Positions 56,789-64,000 of a DNA stretch of 64,000 nt are shown here, in pieces. The translations under genes were made by a program, and so were the position numbers. The stretch is from Candidatus Anammoxibacter sp. Lineage in GTDB: Bacteria > Planctomycetota > Brocadiia > Brocadiales > Anammoxibacteraceae. The stretch's first letter is position 1, and the number at the start of each line of letters is the position of its first letter. Below the pieces are notes generated by a model, which was given only the letters and a program-made list of their open reading frames with translations, did no database searches and was not told the DNA's origin. Location: the NCBI GenBank assembly GCA_021777055.1, contig JAIQZO010000093.1:1-64000 (forward strand), read 5' to 3'.

Positions 56789-57220
56789 TTATTATGATTA
56801 ATCGGTTTTATCCGGTTAAGTATTTGCAATGTCAGAGTTTTTTAGTTATTCTCCAACATTATCAGCAAAATTTTAAATTATAGATAGAAATTATCTAGCC
56901 TAACAAAGCCAAATTAGCATTAGTGTCGTTACCAGGGTATGAACTTACCCCAGAACACTTTAGCTCGTTCTTTTGAGTGCCCATTATGGCCCCACGTTAT
57001 TTAGGAATCGTTATACGGGTCCATCCCATAAACAGATGACATAGATCACAATCATTAATCTTTTTTAATATAAACAAAATCGTTGTCAATGTAATATATT
57101 TTGTGTGGCAAACTACAAACATGTAAGGTATTTCCTTACAAGAGAACATCTTTATGTTCGACATCTTTCCAGTTTAACTTAAGCAGTTAAGTGGTAAGTA
57201 ATAACGCAATAAAAATATCT
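56789..57220. other. Non-coding stretch upstream of NtrC-type gene
   Basis: No gene is seen. It should contain the promoter of the NtrC-type gene on the minus strand. Confidence 0.4.
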
Positions 57221-57371
57221 CCATGTAAACAGTTTTGTGCACAGAGGTTATATTCTATTGGTAAAGTCGTCTATTAATTAAACCAATAACAACCTATTCC
57301 ATGTATACAGTTTTGTGCACAGATGTTATATTCTATCGGTAAAGTCGTCTATTAATTAAACTAATAACCAT
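57221..57371. repeat. Two tandem 78-bp direct repeats
   Basis: Unit 1 (57221-57298) and unit 2 (57299-57371, slightly short) share ACAGTTTTGTGCACAGA, TTATATTCTAT and GGTAAAGTCGTCTATTAATT with only a few substitutions. The centre TTGTGCACAG contains a short palindrome GTGCAC. They could be binding sites, or a simple duplication. Confidence 0.85.
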
Positions 57372-57714
57372 TTTATTTTCACACCTCATATTTAACCGTT
57401 TCCTAAATGGATGTTTACCCGAATTTAATTTGAACTTTTCAGCTCAACTGTTGAAAATAAATTTATGAGATAAATTCGCACAATTACGGTATAAGAATTT
57501 AAGCCTGAGGGTAAATTAAATTAACGTCTACGGCGGACTAGAATCTCCAAAGAGAAGCTCCTCCTCCTATCACAAACGGATATCGCTCCCCTTACATCAT
57601 CAAGGCTAAAGCCTTGAGTTACGAAATGTAACTCAAACCTTCAGGTTTGATTCGATACTTAACAGTAATAACGAAAACCATTTCAATTATCTGCGAAACA
57701 CAATATTTTGTAAA

Positions 57715-57799
57715 TAGTAGGTTGGGTTAAGCGGTAGCGAAACCCAACCTACTATTCGTCATGCTCTGTTGGGTTAAGCGGTAGCGAAACCCAACCTAC
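57715..57799. repeat. Two copies of the GTTGGGTT...AACCCAAC palindrome
   Basis: A 32-base palindromic unit occurs twice (57721-57752 and 57768-57799), identical in both. Each has arms GTTGGGTT and AACCCAAC around AAGCGGTAGCGA-like centres. Similar short palindromes are widespread in bacterial genomes. They lie in an otherwise featureless gap. Confidence 0.85.
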
Positions 57800-57980
57800 A
57801 CCTTAACTCATAGGAAATACAGGCGTTACATCGTAACACTAACAGAAGAAACGTATTCGGCCCAAAATGAAAATTCCTATACTATCAAGTTATTTATGCG
57901 CAGGGCCCTATGGCCCTATTGGTATAGTGATAAGATACTGCAGCAAAAAAAGAAATGATACAATGATAACAAACAAAAGC

Positions 57981-58005
57981 AGGAGCAGTCTTTCAGACTG
58001 CTCCT
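57981..58005 (-). terminator. Hairpin downstream of rubredoxin-like gene
   Basis: AGGAGCAGTC/GACTGCTCCT is a perfect 10-bp stem with a 5-base loop, 44 bases after the stop codon of the minus-strand gene at 58049. The stem is followed by TGCTTTTG on that strand, so it is a plausible but imperfect intrinsic terminator. Confidence 0.6.
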
Positions 58006-58048
58006 AGGCGTTATTTTACAAGGTTGTAAAGATTAAATCTGTTATAGA

Positions 58049-58243
58049 TTAAGAATCATGTAAACTGCCGGGATCTACCTGAACAAAATAATCCGCATCT
58101 AATCCACATTCAGGGCACTCCTCTAAAGGCAACTCCTTATTAATATCTGTATCCCGATACCCACAACCAATGCATTCCCATACAAGAGCTTTCTTCCCAC
58201 ATGACCCACTTGAACCACTTGAACCACAGCAAGATGACTTCAT
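58049..58243 (-). CDS. Small rubredoxin-like iron/zinc protein
   Basis: 64 residues with WECIGCGYRDTDIN and ECPECGLDADYF, two C-x2-C knuckles spaced as in the rubredoxin-type domain found at the end of rubrerythrin. It should bind one Fe or Zn and act as an electron carrier or as a zinc ribbon. The N-terminus is a Ser/Gly/Cys-rich tail (SSCCGSSGSSGSCG) of unknown purpose. A GGAG-like site lies ahead of the ATG. Isolated on both sides by more than 1 kb without genes. Confidence 0.8.
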   Translation of the reverse strand: MKSSCCGSSGSSGSCGKKALVWECIGCGYRDTDINKELPLEECPECGLDADYFVQVDPGSLHDS

Positions 58244-59333
58244 TTTCTTTCTCCTTAGGAATGGTCATATTATAAATTAGGTAAGTAACACTCATTTTCA
58301 CATCGTATTTACCCATAGTTCAATTATCAAATCCTCAAACGGGGTGAAAAGGCCTCACTACCGATTTGGTTTCATCTGTTTAAACACCTCTAACTTAAAT
58401 TTGCAAGTTATATGCACAATTTATTAAATGCCCATTCCTTAACATTTAAGACGTAAAAATAGATTGTCAATTATTCAGCTCCGTCCAATCAAAAAAAATA
58501 TTGAACTCCATCCCCTGATATTAATTGTTCCTCAACCTGGTTCAAATCACATAAGATATATGTAAAAAGCAGTTTAAACATACCAAGAACAATAATATCA
58601 TTAAATCTATAGTCTTTATACTCTTCTGTTTGAATAATAGCTTACAAAACAAAAAAAGTCAAGTATTGGAACATTAACAAACCTAAACAGCTGTTTTGGT
58701 AATCAATTCATATTATATGATAAAGAATTGCATATCAGCACATTAACTAGTGTTGATATAAATTATATTTTTTGATATTTTTCACTTAGGTCTTGCCGCA
58801 ATGATTTACGATTTGATTATTCTCATCAGCTTTGATCGCTCACTTTTCCCCTTCTTATTTCTCAATGCTTTTCCCTGTTTTCCGATTCTTACACCGTAAT
58901 TGCGGGAATTTATATCGCAAATTTATAATCAACGAAAAACAAATTGTTTTCGAGTTAATGGTTCAAGATTCACGGTCCAAAAGTTAAATATATGGAAATA
59001 AAAAAGGGGGCAATTTTCATTTTACGTAGATATATATTCTACTTCATAATATAATTGTCAAAATAGCCAACAAAAAAGATGTTTTCAATCTTAGTCTTAC
59101 AGGCTTAATGCTATCTTTACTTAATCGTCAAGTACAATGAACATTTATTCCTGTATATGCTTTTTCTTTCATAAAATAAAATTGTACCCATAAAAGATAA
59201 CCTTGAAGGTTAAGCCTTTAAACACCAAAAATTTCAAATATTTTTGAATCGTATTTATATATTCTCTTTTAACGAAGAAGAACTCCTAACGCCGCTGACG
59301 CTGCCAGCAGTAGTCTGGAGCAAATTGTTAAGA
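58244..59333. other. 1.1-kb stretch without recognised genes
   Basis: AT-rich with many short T- or A-runs. I see no tRNA, coding frame or clear repeat. The word GGTTCAAATCAC near 58551 looks like a T-loop, but no acceptor stem or other tRNA arms accompany it. Confidence 0.5.
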
Positions 59334-59627
59334 TTAGCCTATTTGGAACATTTCATTTAATGTAAAGTCTACAACTGAGCCATCTGTGGCATCTAAATAA
59401 ACCTTTAAATGATCGCTATGCATATGGGTTTGCCATAACTCGCGGTTTTCCCACTTTTCATAAAATATAAATATTTCAGGATTATCATTATCTTGGTGTA
59501 AATCGTACTGTATACATCCTTGCTCCTTGCGAGTTGGTTCAATTAACCTTAGCACCTCTGATTGCATTAATTCAATCTTCTCTATTTTTGCTTCAATACG
59601 AGCAATGACGGTTAATGTTTTATTCAT
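59334..59627 (-). CDS. Antibiotic-biosynthesis-monooxygenase (ABM)-domain protein
   Basis: A 97-residue ferredoxin-like ABM domain of the YgiN/quinol-monooxygenase type: LTVIARIEAKIEKIELM, a central RLIEPTRKEQGCIQYDLH with the conserved E-x-G-C/x-x-x-Y pattern, FIFYEKWENRELWQTHM and the following H-x2-H. Dimers of such proteins act on quinones or small aromatics without cofactor. AAAGGAGAG precedes the ATG at good distance. Its gene has no functional neighbours here. Confidence 0.88.
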   Translation of the reverse strand: MNKTLTVIARIEAKIEKIELMQSEVLRLIEPTRKEQGCIQYDLHQDNDNPEIFIFYEKWENRELWQTHMHSDHLKVYLDATDGSVVDFTLNEMFQIG

Positions 59628-59806
59628 CTTATCTCTCCTTTAAGTCTATTACGGTTTAGCCTAACTGTAAAATAACATGCATTGCAGACAAAGTTGCATA
59701 CATGGTTCCTGAGACAATACACTATCCGGCAAGATTGGATGATAATGATATCAAATGAGCATTTTCAATACTGGGATATACAAAAGGGTAGGTTATCAAG
59801 ATTTGA

Positions 59807-60823
59807 TTATCCTTGTACTGCTATAGATTGGAGGGTTAACTTTCCTATTAGTATAGATAACATCTCTTCTGGCATGTTATCTATAAGACATCTCTCTTTT
59901 AATATATATGCAGATATGGACCTAAGTATTATTTCCGGGTTTTCAAATAATAACTTTTCCGGTTCGATAGTTTGATAAACGTCACTCTCAGCAATAGTAT
60001 CTTTACTGTTCACTACTTCTTTTCGCTTCTTATTTACCGTCTTAAGTTGTTCTTTCATTATTTTCTTTCTCATGTAGAAACTATTTTCAAGCTTTTTCTT
60101 GGAGAGGTTCGCCATTTCTTCTGATAATCCTTGTTGGTTAATCTTGCTTATTTGCTTTTTCAATTCAACTGGTAGATTTTCTAACTGTTTTTCTATTTCC
60201 TTAACACACTCATCCAATTCCACAATTCTTTGATCCGCATTTTCCATGAGTTTTTTCTTCTGTTCTTTATTAAATGGTCTATACTCTAACATACCTTTTC
60301 CATCTTTAATCGAAAGAATAACTACGTCTCCAATTTGCCTGGTTGAGATAAAGCGGGCAATTGCAGACCCATAATTTACAATATCACCCTGTATATCCTT
60401 GTATTTTTCCCCTTTCACACCAAGGATAAATTTATCGTTCATAAAATCTTTGTCATCTTCTTCAAAACCAAAGGTTTTTCTAACAGATTTACATAAACGT
60501 ACAACCTCCTGCTCTAGATATAGTTTATTTGTTGTCATTGTTACTATATTGAGCTTAATATCGTTCCGGTTTGCTGAATCAATAATAGTTGATGATATTT
60601 CATCTAACAACTTATCTTTATCTATGGGTGTTTTCTCTGGACTATGGTTTGCTCTGTACTCTTCTATAAGATCATCAATATTGGTTTCTAGATAGGCTTG
60701 GTAAACATGTAAAAACTTAAATACATATCTTTCATAGGAACCACAACTATCTGCCCCATAAATATGTAAAGAATTATATGATAAAAAGATAATAGTGATT
60801 ACCAACGATACAAAGACTTTCAT
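59807..60823 (-). CDS. Secreted coiled-coil protein of unknown function
   Basis: A 338-residue protein with a signal peptide (MKVFVSLVITIIFLSYNSLH, cleavage near IYGADS at 21-26) and long charged helices. A coiled coil is clear from about 180-270 (ELDECVKEIEKQLENL, KKKLENSFYMRKKIMKEQL). It has a Cys at 27 and others in the first 120 residues. It resembles Skp/OmpH-like chaperones in plan, but no sequence signature supports that. No family assigned. Confidence 0.6.
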   Translation of the reverse strand: MKVFVSLVITIIFLSYNSLHIYGADSCGSYERYVFKFLHVYQAYLETNIDDLIEEYRANHSPEKTPIDKDKLLDEISSTIIDSANRNDIKLNIVTMTTNKLYLEQEVVRLCKSVRKTFGFEEDDKDFMNDKFILGVKGEKYKDIQGDIVNYGSAIARFISTRQIGDVVILSIKDGKGMLEYRPFNKEQKKKLMENADQRIVELDECVKEIEKQLENLPVELKKQISKINQQGLSEEMANLSKKKLENSFYMRKKIMKEQLKTVNKKRKEVVNSKDTIAESDVYQTIEPEKLLFENPEIILRSISAYILKERCLIDNMPEEMLSILIGKLTLQSIAVQG

Positions 60824-61212
60824 AATTAGTACCTATTTCAACTTGAATGTAAATAATGGCATTATGCCGAGAATAAAAGCTGTCAGACGTAACAAACCAC
60901 TTGAATAGTCAGCTTTCGTCTAATAGAGGACTAGACATCTTTACAGTAAAAACATACTGCCCTTGACAGAGAATACTTGCAACAAGGGCTAATCATAACA
61001 TGTAATTAGACAACAAAAAGTAAAAAAAAGTTCCAATATTGAAATTATTATATTTCTATTAATGATCATAGCACCGTATCTATTAAGACTCTATACATTT
61101 AAACTGTTTTCAGAAAGGAACAATGTCCTACTCAGTGCAAATTAGACACACCCTGCTTACGCAGCTAATCCTCTTTCTAGAGAGAGATTAAATAACATAC
61201 ACATAAAGCTTA

Positions 61213-61240
61213 TAAATCCCCTCTTATAAGAGGGGATTTA
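61213..61240. repeat. Perfect 28-bp palindrome
   Basis: The two 14-base halves are exact inverted complements without loop. It sits 573 bases from the nearest gene stop codon. Possibly a remnant of a repeat family or a terminator. Confidence 0.85.
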
Positions 61241-61427
61241 TGGATGTGTTACATGATTTCACGGCATCATTAGAGAACAATTAAAACTTATAAAAATCCT
61301 AACTACCCAAAGTTTAAGGGGTCAGATCATTGTATTATTAAGAAAGGTGTAAGGATTTTAGCGGTGGAGATACTGCGGCATGGCGATTTACCCTCTTTAC
61401 CCTGCAAGGGTAGGTAATATTCCGCTG

Positions 61428-61461
61428 CCCATGTAGGGTAAGCGGAGTTACCCTACATGGG
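61428..61461. repeat. Inverted repeat with 14-bp arms
   Basis: CCCATGTAGGGTAA and TTACCCTACATGGG flank GCGGAG. Nearby words TTACCCTCTTTACCCTGCAA suggest further degenerate copies of the arm at 61389-61408. Confidence 0.8.
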
Positions 61462-61812
61462 TATATGTGTAATAAAGAAAATAATCCATGAATTGGTTTA
61501 AAATAAAACGAATAAGGTGTTATCAGCATATAAATTCCATAAAACCACTACCCTTATTCAATATATACACAAAGCGATCAGGAATCCGACATTCGCTGAA
61601 CCAGGTTTTAGTTAGGTTTATATGTTATGACTAACCGTTTACGCGGATGTATTCATAAAAACACCTTCCAGGTAAGAGTTGTACTCATTTCTGCAGTGGT
61701 AACAACATCAAATATTACCAGTTCATGGTCTTAGACTCCTATCCATAATAGATCCGCCTTTACATTAACAGGTTCCCCCACTTCTTTTACCATTTTTAAA
61801 TCACCGGACAAT

Positions 61813-62553
61813 TCAATGGTTTTCAGTTTCTATTCCCTGTGTCCTCACAAGCAAATCTACTATAATCTTAAATTCGTGGTGAGTAAACCAATCCTTTTTC
61901 AATTTTTTCCTTGTGATTTTACGCATCTCTGTCACGCACCGTTGCCAATCTCTTTTTGATTTTCGCTCAAGAAGGATCCTGTCACCTTCATGACAGACAA
62001 TGCATCTGTTTACCAGAATATCAGAAGCAACATCTTCCTTCATGATATGACTTCTTTCAGTAAGAAAATCTGCAATTATAGGTAGATCTTCATCAAGGAA
62101 AAGTTCAGGGGCATTATCACGCATCCTTTGGACTGTCTCATCCCACCCTTTCCTGTTCTTGTTTTGCGAAAGGATTCTATCCGATGAGTGACAACGGGTA
62201 CATCTGTCAATAAATAGTAAACGCGCATCAGCATATTTCTTTATCTGCGGTTCCGAAACAACGACCTCATCTTTAGACATAACTATCTCATCTACAATGT
62301 GTGCCCCTTCCTCAGGTGTGATCCACTGAGGATTCTTCTCTATCATTCTCTTAACACATTGTTGCCACTCTTCTTTAGTCTTTTTATCTGCAAAGACTCT
62401 ATCAAGTGCGTGGCACTTAGAACATTTCTCTTCATACTGAAATTTCCAAGTTTTATATTCATTTTTCTTTTCAACTTCTTGTGCATAGCTATAGTCTTGC
62501 AAATATAAGAAAGGCAGAGTAAATATAACGACAAACATAAAGAATAATTTCAT
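61813..62553 (-). CDS. Secreted triheme cytochrome c with triplicated domain
   Basis: A 246-residue protein: signal peptide about 1-24 (FLYLQDYSYAQ), then three related segments, each with one C-x2-CH heme c site: C44-C47-H48, C118-C121-H122 and C184-C187-H188. Each site is followed by [AS/EG]DR[VI][FL], a Trp about 15 residues after the His, and a Met exactly 22 residues after the His (M70, M144, M210), the probable sixth ligand. It looks like a repeated small cytochrome with low-spin His/Met hemes. It should shuttle electrons outside the cytoplasm or inside the anammoxosome. The partner is unknown. Confidence 0.92.
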   Translation of the reverse strand: MKLFFMFVVIFTLPFLYLQDYSYAQEVEKKNEYKTWKFQYEEKCSKCHALDRVFADKKTKEEWQQCVKRMIEKNPQWITPEEGAHIVDEIVMSKDEVVVSEPQIKKYADARLLFIDRCTRCHSSDRILSQNKNRKGWDETVQRMRDNAPELFLDEDLPIIADFLTERSHIMKEDVASDILVNRCIVCHEGDRILLERKSKRDWQRCVTEMRKITRKKLKKDWFTHHEFKIIVDLLVRTQGIETENH

Positions 62554-62737
62554 AATATGTCTCCTCTTTTTACTATGTTATAAATACAGTAATAATTATG
62601 CGACGTGCCATTTTAATTCTGAAAACTAATAATTACGCCTGCATTATTTCAAGTTCAGGTAAATGTTATAGTAAACTTTCTTAAAAAAAGAAGGCTAAGG
62701 TTCCATTTACCAACATATCGCTGCAAAGCCGCAACCA
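62554..62737. other. Non-coding stretch upstream of cytochrome gene
   Basis: AT-rich; no gene is seen. The promoter of the triheme cytochrome gene should be here. Repeat sequence begins at about 62715. Confidence 0.4.
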
Positions 62738-62882
62738 GAATACAGGAGTCAGGATACAAAATTCAGAATAAAGCATAGATTTCTGTTTGTTTTACAGTAG
62801 AATTATTAATTGCAAATTTGCATTCAATTCCCGAATTATGTTTTCTATTATTCTGAATTCTGTATCCTGACTCCTGTATTCA
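62738..62882. repeat. Palindromic intergenic repeat, copy 2 (GAATACAGGAGTCAG family)
   Basis: GAATACAGGAGTCAGGATAC at the left is perfectly inverted at the right (GTATCCTGACTCCTGTATTC), and pairing continues inward through AATTCAGAATAA. This is the best-preserved copy; 23514-23652 is a diverged sister. Downstream AAGAAGTTTTTATAAAGTAATACT recurs near 63095. Confidence 0.9.
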
Positions 62883-63199
62883 ATAAAAACCACAAAATCT
62901 TTTTAAAAAAGAAGTTTTTATAAAGTAATACTATAAAGCATAAAGCAACGATTCTCTTATTTTGCACGTGTCTTCTTACATTTACTTTACTATTTTAAAT
63001 CCGCAAAGTCCATTTCTTAATTAATCAATTTTCTCTTCAAGTTCTTTATTTTATAACATCGTATATTTTAACCCTCCAGGTTCTATAAATCTCTGAAGTT
63101 TTTATAAAGTAATACTACAATCGTGTCCATTATTTTTCCTAGTTTTTTTATAATAGGATTCTTCGTCTAAGCTCAGTACCTACCGATACCACTGGTTTG
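62883..63199. other. Non-coding stretch, AT-rich boundary
   Basis: No gene is seen. A GAAGTTTTTATAAAGTAATAC word occurs twice (about 62911 and 63096). Base composition changes sharply from AT-rich here to GC-richer at 63200. Confidence 0.5.
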
Positions 63200-63769
63200 T
63201 TAGAAAACTACGCGTACTCCAGCATCTTGCATTTCTTGACGGGCTTTTTCACCACCTTCGTATGTAATGGGGCGTGTTGCATTCCCAATGAGCATTGTTT
63301 CAAAGCCTTCCTTGCGCCCATCCAGCACAGTTGCAAGCACGCAGACATCTTCGGCAAGGCCACCAACCCACAACCGTTTGATGCCTTCTTTTCGAAGCTG
63401 CTGGGCTAATCCCGTTTGGTCAAAGGCCGAGATCTGATCCTGGTCAAAGCATGCACCTTTAGTCACAATGATGGCAGAGTCTGGCAACTTGAGATCTGGG
63501 TGTAACCTTGCACCCATGCTATCTTGGATGCAGTGCGGTGGCCAAGGTCCACCGCGCTCGCGGAAGCTAATATGTCCGTTAGGGTGCCAGTCGCGTAACG
63601 CATATACAGGAACACCCTTTGCCACGGCCGCGGCAATCCAACGATTGATAAATGGGACAATCTTGTCACCTTCTTTAACCGGTAGAGCTCCACCAGGGCA
63701 GAAGTCGTTCTGAACATCGACAACTATCAACGCATCACCGCGTTCTAAGGTGTTGTTATTATTGGTCAT
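63200..63769 (-). CDS. pncA: Nicotinamidase PncA
   Basis: A 189-residue isochorismatase-fold amidohydrolase that converts nicotinamide to nicotinate in NAD salvage. The catalytic triad is D18 (VVDVQNDF), K104 (VTKGACF) and C143 (GLAEDVCV), and the metal ligands D60, H62 and H66 are in DWHPNGH. The length and motifs are canonical. The next gene upstream, partly in the window, is a nicotinate phosphoribosyltransferase, the next step. GC and codon use are clearly higher than in the rest of the window, which suggests recent acquisition from another lineage. Confidence 0.95.
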   Translation of the reverse strand: MTNNNNTLERGDALIVVDVQNDFCPGGALPVKEGDKIVPFINRWIAAAVAKGVPVYALRDWHPNGHISFRERGGPWPPHCIQDSMGARLHPDLKLPDSAIIVTKGACFDQDQISAFDQTGLAQQLRKEGIKRLWVGGLAEDVCVLATVLDGRKEGFETMLIGNATRPITYEGGEKARQEMQDAGVRVVF

Positions 63770-63805
63770 CCTATTTCATCTCTCATCTTAGACAGTACCA
63801 TGGAC

Positions 63806-64000
63806 TCAGATGGCAAGGTCATCCTCAACTCTCCTTTGAAAATCAGAAAGTGAAGCACTCACTTCAACTGGGTATTGGAAATCAGCTGCAGCAACAGCCC
63901 TTATCCTTTCAGGTAAACGAGCAACCTGTTCCCGAGCATAACGACGGGAGGTCTCTAGCCCAACCCTTCCTTCGGGTAGACGCTTGCCTCTCAACATCAT
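63806..64000 (-). CDS. pncB: Nicotinate phosphoribosyltransferase, C-terminal fragment (cut by window edge)
   Basis: Only the last 64 residues or so are visible; the gene continues beyond 64000. MLRGKRLPEGRVGLETSRRY followed by AREQVARLPERIRA resembles the C-terminal end of nicotinate phosphoribosyltransferases (a PLM-x-G-x-R-L...LP-E pattern). With pncA just downstream (36-bp gap) it forms an NAD salvage pair. The GC-rich composition matches pncA. Without the catalytic core the call stays tentative. Confidence 0.7.
   Translation of the reverse strand: MMLRGKRLPEGRVGLETSRRYAREQVARLPERIRAVAAADFQYPVEVSASLSDFQRRVEDDLAI

Larger units (their letters stand above)
60824..61812. other. Non-coding stretch with several palindromes
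   Basis: No convincing gene. A perfect 28-bp palindrome TAAATCCCCTCTTA/TAAGAGGGGATTTA lies at 61213-61240, and a 14-bp stem CCCATGTAGGGTAA/TTACCCTACATGGG at 61428-61461. A 63-codon frame at 61338-61529 is made of this repeat and is not called. TTTTAGTTAGGTTTATATG near 61607 faintly resembles the element at 36820. Confidence 0.6.

Noticed and set aside
57221-57799. Possible CRISPR array
   Set aside because: Only two direct 78-bp units plus two palindromes; no regular spacers and no cas genes.
58545-58560. T-loop-like GGTTCAAATC word
   Set aside because: No matching acceptor, D or anticodon arms upstream; not a tRNA.
61338-61529. A 63-codon open frame on the minus strand
   Set aside because: It is formed by the CCCATGTAGGGTAA inverted repeat and has no support as a gene.

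Overview
The window is AT-rich bacterial DNA that most likely comes from an anammox planctomycete, perhaps Scalindua-like. This assignment is an inference. It rests on a type II fatty-acid/polyketide-like cluster (about 10.5-24.8 kb) of the kind proposed for ladderane lipid synthesis in anammox genomes, on a secreted triheme cytochrome c, on many large sensory proteins, and on low GC. I could not run any database search.

Layout. 0.2-10.2 kb is mostly housekeeping on the minus strand: a TPR protein, an ExeA-like ATPase, TilS, a UbiB-type kinase, AspS and HisS, plus one plus-strand cyclic-nucleotide-binding protein. 10.5-24.8 kb is the lipid cluster, all on the minus strand. In transcription order it reads malonyl transferase (FabD), catalytic ketosynthase, a ketosynthase lacking Cys and one His (KS-beta-like), FabZ-like hotdog, a second KS-beta-like protein, FabG, a long acyl carrier protein, FabZ, FabZ-like hotdog, a second catalytic ketosynthase, SAM methyltransferase, double-hotdog fusion, acyl-ACP-reductase-like protein, and a condensation/wax-synthase-like acyltransferase. 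No enoyl reductase is visible. This resembles a highly reducing type II PKS able to make polyenoyl-ACP, with genes that could release the chain as aldehyde/alcohol or pass it to an acceptor.

25.8-36.7 kb holds an orphan helical protein, a secreted rhodanese, a SNF2 helicase with an unknown partner, a DUF362 protein, an SGNH-like membrane protein and a family-B DNA polymerase. 37.2-56.8 kb is a sensory region: PAS histidine kinase, CheB-CheR-PAS fusion, GAF-PAS protein, a second cyclic-nucleotide-binding protein, chemoreceptor, hemerythrin, orphan TRAP-type binding protein, a large hybrid kinase, an outer-membrane channel and an NtrC-type sigma-54 activator. The GAF-PAS gene and the channel gene share a duplicated upstream region with a palindrome and a sigma-54-like -24/-12 element at identical spacing. 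This suggests one small regulon, possibly controlled by the neighbouring NtrC-type protein.

56.8-63.2 kb is gene-poor and repeat-rich, with a small rubredoxin-like protein, an ABM-domain protein, a secreted coiled-coil protein and the triheme cytochrome. The right edge (63.2-64.0 kb) is visibly GC-richer and carries pncA and the 3' end of a nicotinate phosphoribosyltransferase gene, an NAD salvage pair that looks horizontally acquired. Several families of palindromic intergenic repeats are spread through the window.
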